NCBI GenBank assembly: GCA_964611575.1
Contig: CAZTAJ010000006.1
Coordinates: forward strand, 1 to 64,000
Length of the DNA: 64,000 nt
Origin: CAITUY01 sp964611575
GTDB lineage: Bacteria > Verrucomicrobiota > Kiritimatiellia > CAIKKV01 > CAITUY01
Direction: 5' to 3'
The translations under genes and the position numbers were made by a program. The notes under the pieces are model-generated. The model made no database searches and was not told the origin of the DNA. It saw only the letters and a program-made list of their open reading frames with translations. This document shows positions 43,294-51,845 of this stretch, piece by piece. Position 1 is the first letter of the stretch. Each line of letters starts with the position of its first letter.

Positions 43294-45799
43294 GCAACGA
43301 CCTCTCCATCAATCCCGACAGGCGGGCCTTCATGGCTCGAATGTTCTCGGCGGGGGATCGCAGGACCACCGGGTCCGCCTGGTGGAGTCGCCGGTGGACC
43401 GTGATCCAGCGGGTCAGCGCGACCTCGGCCACCCACGTCAGCAGCGCGCACAGGGCCAGGATCTTCCACAGTTCCTGTCCCGGCACCTTGCCGGAGAAGG
43501 ACATGACGAGTTCGTCAAGGCTCTCCGGGAGGAACAGGTCGACGTGGCTGCGGATCGCCGCGAGATCGGCATCCGTCAACAGCGTGAGGGCGCTTTCGTC
43601 AGGCTGATGATTCACCGTGAAGAGCGCCTCGGGAGCGCCGTTCGTGCCGATCCCCGCCGCCATGGCCAGCGCCGCGGGCAGGCGCATCCGGCACAGGCCG
43701 GGTTCGCGGGTTTCCGAGAATCGAACCATGAACCGGCCATTCCTCCGCTCAACCCGGGCCGGGCGGGTTTCGCCAAACGGCAGGACCACCGTCACGGGAT
43801 CGGCGTCCGACCCGGTGGGCGACCCCGCCGGCAAGGTGCCCGACAACGCCCATTCCGTGCCCGGCCGGATGTTGCAGTCCACCAAGGTCGGCGCCGCCAG
43901 GAAGTACACAAGCTCGTGGATCAGGGGCACAAAGCACTTCAGGGACGACAGGTTGCTGTCGCGTCGATCGAAGGCCATGGGCGTCATGAGGACAATGCCC
44001 TTGCCTAGTTGACGCTCCACCAGCCAGGGCTCCTGCGAATCGAACTGACCGCCGATCCGGGCCTGGGAGGACAACCGGTCCACGGTCATCTTCCAGTAAG
44101 CCGACACCAGGCTGAACCGCGCGTCCGACTGATCCGGTTGCGCCACCAGGCGCAGGGCGGGATGGGTGAATGACTTGAGGTCGAGACGGAGCGGTTCGGC
44201 GAGGACCACGCGCTCCTTCAGTTCGGCGGGGGTCACGGCCTCGCCCGACGGCGCCTGCCAGGCATTGTAGAAGCCCGGCTCCGCACGGCCGCCCGGCGCA
44301 ATCAGCAGCCCGCCGCCGGCCTTGACGAAGGCGCTCAGGCGATCCGCCACGGCGGAAGGCAGGCGGGGGACATCGGCAAGGATGACGACCCGGTAGGGCG
44401 ACAGGTCGGTGACGGCGACAACGCTGGCGGCCTCCACGATCGTTGGGTTCACCAGGAACGACGGTTCCGCCAGGGAAGGCTCCGTGTCGCGGGCCGCCTC
44501 GCGCGGGGTCAGCGCGGACCGGATGAGGCTGGACGTCTTGCGGAAGAAGAACCGCTCGGTTGAGGCGCCCTCGACCAGGAGCACCGGCAGGCGGTCCAGG
44601 ACATGGACGACCCGTTCGAGCGTATTGTCCGCAACCAGGTCGTCCTCCACGGCCACCTGTGCCTTCAGGACACGGTATCCCGGCTGCTCGAACGTGTGGT
44701 TGAAATGGAACACCTCGGCCGTCTGCGGCAGCAGATCCTTCACGAGGGGGATCCGCTCGACCCGCTGACCGTCGACCAGCAACTCCACGGCGGCGGGTTG
44801 CAGGGGACCCTGGCCGGCATTGACGAGGGTGACATCCACCTTGACCGGGCGGTCGGTGCCGACGACATCGCGCGAGAGGCGGATCTCCGAGACCAGCGCA
44901 TTACGAAATGACTTCGGGACCGGCAGCCGCCGGCAGACGACCCGCGGCGGCGAGGGCAGCGCCTTGAAGCCGGCGGCCACGAACTGCCAGCGGGCCTCGG
45001 CCTGCGGGTCCCATCCCGTCGCATGTCCATCGGTGAAGATCACCACCGTCTTGGCGGCGTTGGGTCCCTCGGCCAGCAGGCCCGCGGCCAGGTTCAGGGC
45101 TTCCAGCGTGGCCATGCTCCCGCCGGCGGGCCGGCACTCCGGGCTCTTCAGGGCCCGCTGCAACTCACGCCGGTCGGAGGTCGGGCGGCGGACCAGCGGT
45201 TGCGGAACGGGGCCGCCCAGGATGAGGGCGCAGGCATCGCCGGGGCGCGAGGCCTCGATGAGCGCGCGGGCTTCTTCCACGGCGCGGCTGAAATTGCTCC
45301 GGCCCTCCACGGCAAGCGTCATGGACAGCGACGCGTCCAGGATGATCACCGTATCGCCACCGCCCGCCGTCAGCCAGCGGCGCGCCTGGATCCACCGTTC
45401 CAGCAGGGACACCAGCACCGCGACCACCAGCACCGTGAGGGCGATCCCCAGCAGCCGCCGGCGGAGGACTTCGTTCGTCCACAACACGGTGGCGATCCCG
45501 GCGCAGAGCACGGCGAGCAGGATGGCAGGCAGAATCAGCACCCAGGGAATCGCCGACAGGCTGGGCAGGAACGGGCGGGCCATGGCCAGCGCAAGCAGCG
45601 CCAGGCCGAGGCAGCGGACACACAGCAGGATGCCATCCTCGATCTGCACGCGCCGGCTGCGCGCGGCGATGGAGGCGACCAGGAACTGCATGGCGCCCCA
45701 AGGGATCGGACGCGGTTTGCTGCGGTTCAACAGGTGAATGACGATCGGGATCGCGATGGCCGCGAACCCGAGCAACATGGATACTTTCAAGAACGTCAC
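43283..45799 (-). CDS. BatA-type VWA membrane protein
   Basis: This is an 838-residue protein. It starts with the BatA/aerotolerance-type N-terminal domain (FLKVSMLLGFAAIAIPIVIHLLNR), followed by two more transmembrane helices. A VWA domain with MIDAS DASLS and VIFTDGHATG comes next, then a GATase1-like segment (RVVILADVPRLPSAVADRL). One C-terminal membrane helix closes it. The start codon is GTG at 45799; this matches the family N-terminus better than ATG 45778. MIDAS residues look intact, so metal-dependent ligand binding is expected. Confidence 0.87.
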   Translation of the reverse strand: MTFLKVSMLLGFAAIAIPIVIHLLNRSKPRPIPWGAMQFLVASIAARSRRVQIEDGILLCVRCLGLALLALAMARPFLPSLSAIPWVLILPAILLAVLCAGIATVLWTNEVLRRRLLGIALTVLVVAVLVSLLERWIQARRWLTAGGGDTVIILDASLSMTLAVEGRSNFSRAVEEARALIEASRPGDACALILGGPVPQPLVRRPTSDRRELQRALKSPECRPAGGSMATLEALNLAAGLLAEGPNAAKTVVIFTDGHATGWDPQAEARWQFVAAGFKALPSPPRVVCRRLPVPKSFRNALVSEIRLSRDVVGTDRPVKVDVTLVNAGQGPLQPAAVELLVDGQRVERIPLVKDLLPQTAEVFHFNHTFEQPGYRVLKAQVAVEDDLVADNTLERVVHVLDRLPVLLVEGASTERFFFRKTSSLIRSALTPREAARDTEPSLAEPSFLVNPTIVEAASVVAVTDLSPYRVVILADVPRLPSAVADRLSAFVKAGGGLLIAPGGRAEPGFYNAWQAPSGEAVTPAELKERVVLAEPLRLDLKSFTHPALRLVAQPDQSDARFSLVSAYWKMTVDRLSSQARIGGQFDSQEPWLVERQLGKGIVLMTPMAFDRRDSNLSSLKCFVPLIHELVYFLAAPTLVDCNIRPGTEWALSGTLPAGSPTGSDADPVTVVLPFGETRPARVERRNGRFMVRFSETREPGLCRMRLPAALAMAAGIGTNGAPEALFTVNHQPDESALTLLTDADLAAIRSHVDLFLPESLDELVMSFSGKVPGQELWKILALCALLTWVAEVALTRWITVHRRLHQADPVVLRSPAENIRAMKARLSGLMERSLHGR

Positions 45800-45815
45800 A
45801 CCCCGCCCCTGCCCT

Positions 45816-46805
45816 TCACTTGATCAGACTCCGCCGGTGCGCCAGGTAAGTCGCCAGCGCCATATCGAACTCCTGGCGGGTCGAGAAAGGCACGTAGTCG
45901 ATTCGCATCTCCCCGCACCCCTTTTCAATGGCCGCGAGAAACGCGCGCACCTCGCCGAGGTACGCGGAACGCAGGGACTCGGGGTCGAGGTCCAGGTGGT
46001 GCCCGGCTTGTTCGAGATCCTTGAACTGGCTCCAGCGCTTGAAGGGAAACGTCAATTCCTCGTCGGCCATGACATGCATGAGGATGACGTCGTGCTTGCG
46101 GAAACGGAAATGATGCAGCGCCTTGAGAAGATCCTCGGCGCGGTCGAAGAGATCGGAAATCACGATCAGCAGGCCGCGGCGGTGCACCCGCTCGGCGATG
46201 TCGTGGAGCACCGGCGCCAGCGCCGTCTCCTCGCCCGGTTCCGTCTGAAACAGCTCGTCCAGCAGAACGCTCATGTGATTGGCCCGGCACCGGGAGGGCA
46301 GGTAGCGGCGGATCGCGGCGTCAAAGGTCACCAGGCCCACGGCATCCTGCTGGTTGAGGAGGAGTCGGACGAGCGAGGCGGCCAGGAAACGGGCATACTC
46401 GAATTTGCTGAGCGGGTTGCCCTTGTGGCGGGCCGCGTTCTCCCCGCGATAGGCCATTGACCCGGACGCATCCAGCAGGATGGTCGCCCGCAGATTCGTC
46501 TCCTCGATGTACTGCTTGATGTAGTACCGGTCGGACTTGGCGTACGCCCGCCAGTCCAGGTCGCGCAGGTCATCGCCCGGCGCATAGGCGCGATGTTCCG
46601 CGAACTCCACGGAGAAGCCGCGATACGGGCTGCGATGGCGGCCGGAAATGAAACCCTCCACCGGGTGGCGGGCCAGCAACTCGACCCGGCTGATCTTGGC
46701 CATCGCCTCGGGATCCAGCAGTTGGAGATAGGCCGGAGCGGAAGACGACCGGGGACCGGAACGGTCCGCGACCGCCTGGCAATGGAGGCTTGCTAACGTA
46801 TCCAC
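45816..46805 (-). CDS. DUF58 domain protein
   Basis: This is a 329-residue protein. It carries the DUF58 signature EFAEHRAYAPGDDLRDLDWRAYAKSDRYYIKQY and a degenerate VWA-like core with LDASGSMAY. Such proteins are regular partners of MoxR ATPases. The start is given as GTG 46805; the conserved part begins about 30 residues in, and the true start could lie closer to it. The spacing to the MoxR gene is 20 bp. It has no transmembrane segment, so it probably acts at the cytoplasmic face. Confidence 0.87.
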   Translation of the reverse strand: MDTLASLHCQAVADRSGPRSSSAPAYLQLLDPEAMAKISRVELLARHPVEGFISGRHRSPYRGFSVEFAEHRAYAPGDDLRDLDWRAYAKSDRYYIKQYIEETNLRATILLDASGSMAYRGENAARHKGNPLSKFEYARFLAASLVRLLLNQQDAVGLVTFDAAIRRYLPSRCRANHMSVLLDELFQTEPGEETALAPVLHDIAERVHRRGLLIVISDLFDRAEDLLKALHHFRFRKHDVILMHVMADEELTFPFKRWSQFKDLEQAGHHLDLDPESLRSAYLGEVRAFLAAIEKGCGEMRIDYVPFSTRQEFDMALATYLAHRRSLIK

Positions 46806-46825
46806 GTGTTCATCCCGGCGCGGGT

Positions 46826-47878
46826 TCAGGCGAGGCGGTCCGGCGCGGACGGTTGGATCTCCTCAAGGAGACGATGGACGATCTGGTCGGTCGAGATGCC
46901 GGCGGCATCGGCATTGAAGGTGGGGACGATGCGATGGCGCAGAATGGCCACCGCCATCTCACGGACATCCTCCGTCGTGGCGTGATAGCGGCCGTGGAGA
47001 ATGGCGCGCGCCTTCGCCGCCAGCATCATGTTGATGGTCGCCCGGGGGCCGGCCCCCCACTGGACGAGTTCACGGATGAAAGCCGGCGAGGAGGGGCCCG
47101 GCCGGCTGGCGCGCGCCAGGTCACGGGCATACTCGAAGACGTGGTCGGCCGCCGGAACGCGGCGGACAATGTGCTGCAGCTTGACGATGTCGTCGCCGGA
47201 CAGGACCGTCGTGAGCTCCGCCTCGTAAGTCCCGGTGACTTTCTTGGCAATGTCGAGTTCCTCGGCGGCGGAGGGGTAGTCCACCTTGATCATGAACATG
47301 AACCGGTCCAACTGCGCCTCGGGCAGCGGGTACGTGCCTTCCTGTTCGATGGGATTCTGCGTGGCCAGCACAAAGAAGGGATCCGGCAGTTTGAAGTCGG
47401 CATCGCCCACGGTGACGATCCGTTCCTGCATGGCCTCCAGCAGGGCGGCCTGGGTCTTCGGCGGTGTGCGGTTGATTTCGTCGGCCAGCACCATGTTGGC
47501 AAACAGGGGGCCGCGGACGAACCGGAAGACGCGCTTGCCGGTGGTGCGGTCCTCCTCAAGCACATCCGTGCCGGTGATGTCGGCGGGCATCAGGTCGGGA
47601 GTGAACTGGACGCGCTTGAACGTCAGGTGCATGACCCGGGACAGGGTGCTCACGAGCAGCGTCTTCGCGAGGCCGGGAACGCCGACCAGCAAGGCGTGGC
47701 TGCGGCAGAAGATGGCGACGAGGACCTGCTCGATGACCTGGTCCTGCCCGACGATGGCCAGCCGCAGTTGCTCGGTCATCTTCAGATACGCCGCATTCAG
47801 CGCCTTGACCGTTTCGATATCGCCCTGGGGCTCCAGTGCCGGCAGGATGGAAGAGTGTTGTTGCACGTCGCGTTGCAT
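46826..47878 (-). CDS. moxR: MoxR-type AAA+ ATPase
   Basis: This is a 350-residue AAA+ ATPase. Walker A reads GVPGLAKT, Walker B LADEINRTPPKTQ, and sensor 1 ATQNPIEQEGTYPLPEAQLDRF, all typical of MoxR. MoxR proteins work as chaperones with VWA proteins in maturation of complexes or envelope components. It is the first gene of the operon, and GGAGG upstream supports ATG 47878. The promoter must lie in 47879-48136, shared with the divergent FHA activator gene; I see only weak promoter-like boxes there. Confidence 0.93.
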   Translation of the reverse strand: MQRDVQQHSSILPALEPQGDIETVKALNAAYLKMTEQLRLAIVGQDQVIEQVLVAIFCRSHALLVGVPGLAKTLLVSTLSRVMHLTFKRVQFTPDLMPADITGTDVLEEDRTTGKRVFRFVRGPLFANMVLADEINRTPPKTQAALLEAMQERIVTVGDADFKLPDPFFVLATQNPIEQEGTYPLPEAQLDRFMFMIKVDYPSAAEELDIAKKVTGTYEAELTTVLSGDDIVKLQHIVRRVPAADHVFEYARDLARASRPGPSSPAFIRELVQWGAGPRATINMMLAAKARAILHGRYHATTEDVREMAVAILRHRIVPTFNADAAGISTDQIVHRLLEEIQPSAPDRLA

Positions 47879-48136
47879 TCGGCCTCCGTTTACCTCTGTG
47901 GAAACTGGTCAAGTGTCATCTTGATGAATCATAATGCATAATCCATGCCACAACGGCGCCCGGCGCAGACAAGGCTGAAATGGGCCGGTTTTTGACGTTT
48001 TCAACCGTTGGCCGGCGCAGCCCCGGGCGAACCGTGCATCCCAGTATGCAGGTTGTCCGGCCAGGCGTATTCAAGTGTATGCACATGCCTGTTGACCCGC
48101 GGGGGTCGGGTGAAGTAGCCTCCCCGCTCACAACCC

Positions 48137-49528
48137 ATGGCCAACGAAGACACAACCATCCAGCGCGCCGGCAAGGGCGGATCGCACACCGTGATGCTCA
48201 CCCGCAAGGGAACGCCGCGCTCGCTGTTGCTGCAGAAGTCGAAGCTCCTGATCATCAACGGGCCCGAGCAGGGGCGCGAGGTGCTGATCGACAAGGATAG
48301 CTTCACGATCGGGGCCGGGTCGCAGAACGACCTGATCGTGCCCGACCCGGCGGCCTCACGCCGCCATTGCGAGATCCAGCAGCGCGTCGAGGGCTTCCTG
48401 CTGCGCGACCTGGGCAGCACCAACGGGACCACCGTCCAGGGCGTGCGGGTGTGCGAGGTGTACCTGACGCAGGGCGTCGAGTTCCAGGTGGGAACGACCC
48501 GGCTGGTGTTCTGTCCTTTGCAGGAGACGGTGTCCTATCCCCTGAGCGCCCGCGAGAGTTTCGGGCGTTTGAACGGGCGGAGCACGGCGATGCGGCGGGT
48601 GTTCCACCTGGCCGAAACGTATGCCCGCACCGATGCGGCCGTGTTGATCCAGGGCGAAACGGGGACGGGGAAGGAACTCCTGGCGGATGCCCTGCATGCG
48701 CACAGCCCGCGAAGCAAGAAACCGTTCGTGGTGATCGACTGCGGCGCGCTGGCCAAGGGCGTGATCGAAAGCGAGTTGTTCGGGCACGCCAAGGGCTCGT
48801 TCACGGGGGCCGGCGCCGAACGCATCGGCGCCTTCGAACATGCCCACGGGGGCACGGTCTTCCTGGACGAAATCGGGGAGTTGGAACTGCACCTGCAACC
48901 GAAACTGCTGCGCGCGCTGGAGAAGAAGGAAGTGCGGCGGCTGGGCGCCAACACGGTGCGGCATGTCGACGTCCGGATCATCGCGGCAACGAACCGGAAT
49001 TTGGAAAGGGAAGTGCGCGAGGGGCGGTTCCGCGAGGATCTCTATTACCGGTTGTCGATCGTGAAGATCGAGATGCCGCCCTTGCGCCAGCGCAAGGATG
49101 ACATCCCCCTGCTGGTGCAGTGTTTCCTGAAGGAGTTCACGGGATCCGGCGAACCGACGGCCTGGCCCGATTTCGAACGGAGCATGATGCTGTTCCGACA
49201 GCACGAATGGCCCGGCAACGCCCGGGAACTGCGGAATGTGATCGAGATGGCCGTGCACGGATCGGCGGGACGGATCGATCTCGGCGCCTGCCTGACCTTG
49301 GGCCGCATCAGCGAAGCGGAAGCCGGCGCCGAGCCGGCCGAGTCGTCCGACATGCCCTTCAAGCTGGCGAAGAACCAGTTGGTGGATCACTTTGAGAAGG
49401 ACTATATCGAGAAGCTTCTGGAACGGAACGGGGGCAACATCTCCCGCGCCGCCCGCGAGGCGCAGATTGAGCGCGCCTACCTCCAGCGACTGGTCCGCAA
49501 ACACGGGCTGAACCCGCGCGACCGGTAG
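48137..49528 (+). CDS. FHA domain sigma-54-dependent transcriptional activator
   Basis: This 463-residue protein has an FHA domain (about 35-125, with phosphothreonine-binding SRRH and STNG segments) and a sigma-54 AAA+ domain (about 145-385: Walker A GETGTGKE at 173-180, GSFTGA loop at 220-225, Walker B FLDEIG). A C-terminal Fis-type helix-turn-helix follows. The GAFTGA loop is GSFTGA here, a known working variant. Threonines T6 and T7 next to acidic residues (EDTT) resemble phosphosites of FHA proteins such as GarA/OdhI, so the protein may bind its own phosphorylated N-terminus. The kinase gene at 49574-51817 is the likely partner (inference). Confidence 0.92.
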   Translation: MANEDTTIQRAGKGGSHTVMLTRKGTPRSLLLQKSKLLIINGPEQGREVLIDKDSFTIGAGSQNDLIVPDPAASRRHCEIQQRVEGFLLRDLGSTNGTTVQGVRVCEVYLTQGVEFQVGTTRLVFCPLQETVSYPLSARESFGRLNGRSTAMRRVFHLAETYARTDAAVLIQGETGTGKELLADALHAHSPRSKKPFVVIDCGALAKGVIESELFGHAKGSFTGAGAERIGAFEHAHGGTVFLDEIGELELHLQPKLLRALEKKEVRRLGANTVRHVDVRIIAATNRNLEREVREGRFREDLYYRLSIVKIEMPPLRQRKDDIPLLVQCFLKEFTGSGEPTAWPDFERSMMLFRQHEWPGNARELRNVIEMAVHGSAGRIDLGACLTLGRISEAEAGAEPAESSDMPFKLAKNQLVDHFEKDYIEKLLERNGGNISRAAREAQIERAYLQRLVRKHGLNPRDR

Positions 49529-49543
49529 GGCACGCACAGGTGT

Positions 49544-49564
49544 GAGGTGGGAGGTGGGAGGTGT
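49544..49564. repeat. Three GAGGTGG-type heptamers between convergent genes
   Basis: GAGGTGG, GAGGTGG and GAGGTGT run from 49544 to 49564 in the 45-bp gap between the FHA activator and the kinase, which converge. There is no hairpin with a T-tract, so transcription termination here is not explained by the sequence. Confidence 0.85.
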
Positions 49565-49573
49565 TTCCCCCGC

Positions 49574-51817
49574 TCAGTGCTCCTCGAAGATCGCGCGCTC
49601 CCACACGCCGGCGTACCGTTCCAGGATTCCCCTCAACGGCGTGTGGGCATGCAGCCAGTAGACGGGCCGGTAGAGGGCTCGCAAGGTGTCGACCGGGACC
49701 GCCGTGGTCGCCCCGCGATTCGACAGGCCGCGGAAAGCAGGGCCGATACTGAGCCCGTAGAAGAGGGCAGCGCAAACCAACCCCACCCCCCAGGTGACGG
49801 CGGTGCGAATGCGACGACGCAGCCGGATGCGATCCAGCATCTGCCGGGCGGCGACCGAGTCGTGTTTGAGCCGGCTGAGCACGTCACGGACCATGCGTTC
49901 CGCCACGCGCAGATGCCCCTCACTCAGCGCCAGATCGGCCTGCGCGAGAAGCTTGTCGATCTGCTCAACTTGGGCGGCGGCCTTCTTCATCATGGCGTCG
50001 GTCGGCGAGGGCTCCGTCGTCATATCGCGAAGCGCCTCACAGGCCCTCACACATCCCTCGAAGTCCTGGGCTTTCAACGCCTGGCCGGCCTCCTGCGTCA
50101 GGCTCTCCATCCGCTGTTGCGCCGCATCCAGTTCCGCCTTCAGTTTTTCGGCGTCTTTGGACAGCGCAACCACCGCCTTGGCGTATTCGCTGGGTTCGAC
50201 GCCGGGCTGCGTGCCGTCGGGCAGGGTCAGGGCGCCCTTGAGCGAGGGGAACTGGGATTCGAGCCGGCTGACGGACAGCAGCCGGTCCTCGATGCCCGCC
50301 AGCGATTTCTGCGCCTCCCGCGGCTGCTTCTTGACCAGCAGTTGCCGGGCGCGGTTCAACTCGGTCCGGAGGGCAAGGATGTTGCGTTCCGCAATGCGCC
50401 AGGGAATCTCGCTGCGCAGGCCCTGATACTCGGGGCCGTCGTCGAGCACCCCGTATTCGTTGAGCCGCTCGCGGACCTCCTCGTAGTTCTGCCGGTCCAA
50501 CTCCACGGCGATGGACTGGGTCAGCTCGTCCTTGCGCTGAAGCGCCCAGGTGGCCGTCTCGCCGAGTTCGAGGATCTCGCGCTTGAGTTCCTGGCCCTTC
50601 CCCCCGCGGGGATGGAAGTGATCGATGCCGTCCATGGCGTCCTTGATCCGCCCGAAATCCTTCTGGCGGCGGTATTCCCGCAACCGGCTGAGCATGGCCC
50701 GCATGTCCTCGAAGGTCTTGATGTCCGTCGAACACTGGCCGCAGAACCGGACGCCCACCCGGGTCTCGCCATCGCACTCGGGACACCGCTCCATCCCGTC
50801 CCAGTTGCAGTGCGAACAATAGCGGTTGGCCACGGGGCTGAGCGCATTGCACCATTTGCAGCGCCACATGCCGGGATCGGTGAGCGGCGACAGGAAGTCG
50901 CCGGCCGATTGGGCGAGGACCTCCGCAAAGTCGTGGGCGGATGGCCAGCGCTGCCTGGGATCCTGTTCCAGCGCTTTCAGCAGCATGGGGCGCAGGTAGT
51001 CGGGAACCCGGCTGTCCCGGAAGAACCGCGGATTTTCGCCGGTCAGGCAGAAATACAGGATGCCGCCCAGGCTGTAGACATCGGACCGCGCATCGGCCAG
51101 GCCGGAATCGGTTTCCTGCTCGGGCGCGGCATACCCCAGGGAAAGCATCCGGGTCCCGGTCATGGTGAGCTTGGCGGCATCGGACGCGGTCTGGCGCGCG
51201 ATGCCGAAGTCCACAATGCGCGGTTCGCCGTGCTCGTCGAGGAGGATGTTGGAGGGCTTGAGGTCACGGTGAATCACGCCGTGCCGGTGGGCGTAGTCAA
51301 TGGCGGAGCAGAGCTTCTTGACCAGGACCACCGACGCGCGAAGCATGAGGGGGCCGCCGTTCTGCTCCAGCTTCTGCTCCAGGTTGAGGGAGGGCGCCGG
51401 CCAGTCGGGGGCGGGCGGCTTGCCGGGGCCCGCCACATACTCCATGACAATGTGCGGTTCAGCCCGTTCGGTGTCGAAGTCGTACAGTTTGACGATGTAG
51501 ATGTGGTTGAGGGAGGCGATCAACTGCGCCTCCCGTGAAAACCTTTCCCTCATCGGGGCGTCGGCCAGGAAGGCGCGACTGAGACGCTTGATTGCGACGA
51601 AGCGGCCCAGCTTCACATCCTTGGCGAGATAGACCACGCTCATCCCGCCGCGCCCGATCTCGCTGAGGATCCGGTAAGGGGAGACCGGCTCCTCGCCCGG
51701 TGGCGGGGCATCGTCCGACAGGGCCCCCGGCACCAGCAGCGTGGGCGTCTCACGCCCCATGTGCGTCGTCAGCGGCGGATCGTCCCCGCTCGGTCTGGCG
51801 CTGGTTGTCGTCTGCAT
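49574..51817 (-). CDS. Ser/Thr protein kinase with double zinc ribbon and membrane anchor
   Basis: This is a 747-residue Hanks-type kinase. The kinase domain spans about 47-300 (lysine K77, HRD at 182-184, DFG at 202-204). Two zinc ribbons follow (C319, C322, C333, C336; and C344, C347, C358, C361), then a long coiled-coil region, a transmembrane helix at about 672-694 and a 50-residue outer tail. It would signal from the membrane, possibly sensing through the coiled coil or tail. It converges on the FHA activator gene, its probable substrate or partner. The N-terminal Thr/Ser/Pro-rich tail may be autophosphorylated. Confidence 0.92.
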   Translation of the reverse strand: MQTTTSARPSGDDPPLTTHMGRETPTLLVPGALSDDAPPPGEEPVSPYRILSEIGRGGMSVVYLAKDVKLGRFVAIKRLSRAFLADAPMRERFSREAQLIASLNHIYIVKLYDFDTERAEPHIVMEYVAGPGKPPAPDWPAPSLNLEQKLEQNGGPLMLRASVVLVKKLCSAIDYAHRHGVIHRDLKPSNILLDEHGEPRIVDFGIARQTASDAAKLTMTGTRMLSLGYAAPEQETDSGLADARSDVYSLGGILYFCLTGENPRFFRDSRVPDYLRPMLLKALEQDPRQRWPSAHDFAEVLAQSAGDFLSPLTDPGMWRCKWCNALSPVANRYCSHCNWDGMERCPECDGETRVGVRFCGQCSTDIKTFEDMRAMLSRLREYRRQKDFGRIKDAMDGIDHFHPRGGKGQELKREILELGETATWALQRKDELTQSIAVELDRQNYEEVRERLNEYGVLDDGPEYQGLRSEIPWRIAERNILALRTELNRARQLLVKKQPREAQKSLAGIEDRLLSVSRLESQFPSLKGALTLPDGTQPGVEPSEYAKAVVALSKDAEKLKAELDAAQQRMESLTQEAGQALKAQDFEGCVRACEALRDMTTEPSPTDAMMKKAAAQVEQIDKLLAQADLALSEGHLRVAERMVRDVLSRLKHDSVAARQMLDRIRLRRRIRTAVTWGVGLVCAALFYGLSIGPAFRGLSNRGATTAVPVDTLRALYRPVYWLHAHTPLRGILERYAGVWERAIFEEH

Positions 51818-51845
51818 CGCGCTTGATAACCCCGCCGGCTCGCCC

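Noticed and set aside
40219..43404. 1061-codon open frame antisense to the VWA gene
   Set aside because: Same pattern: antisense to a clear VWA protein, no recognisable domain, composition driven by codon use on the other strand.
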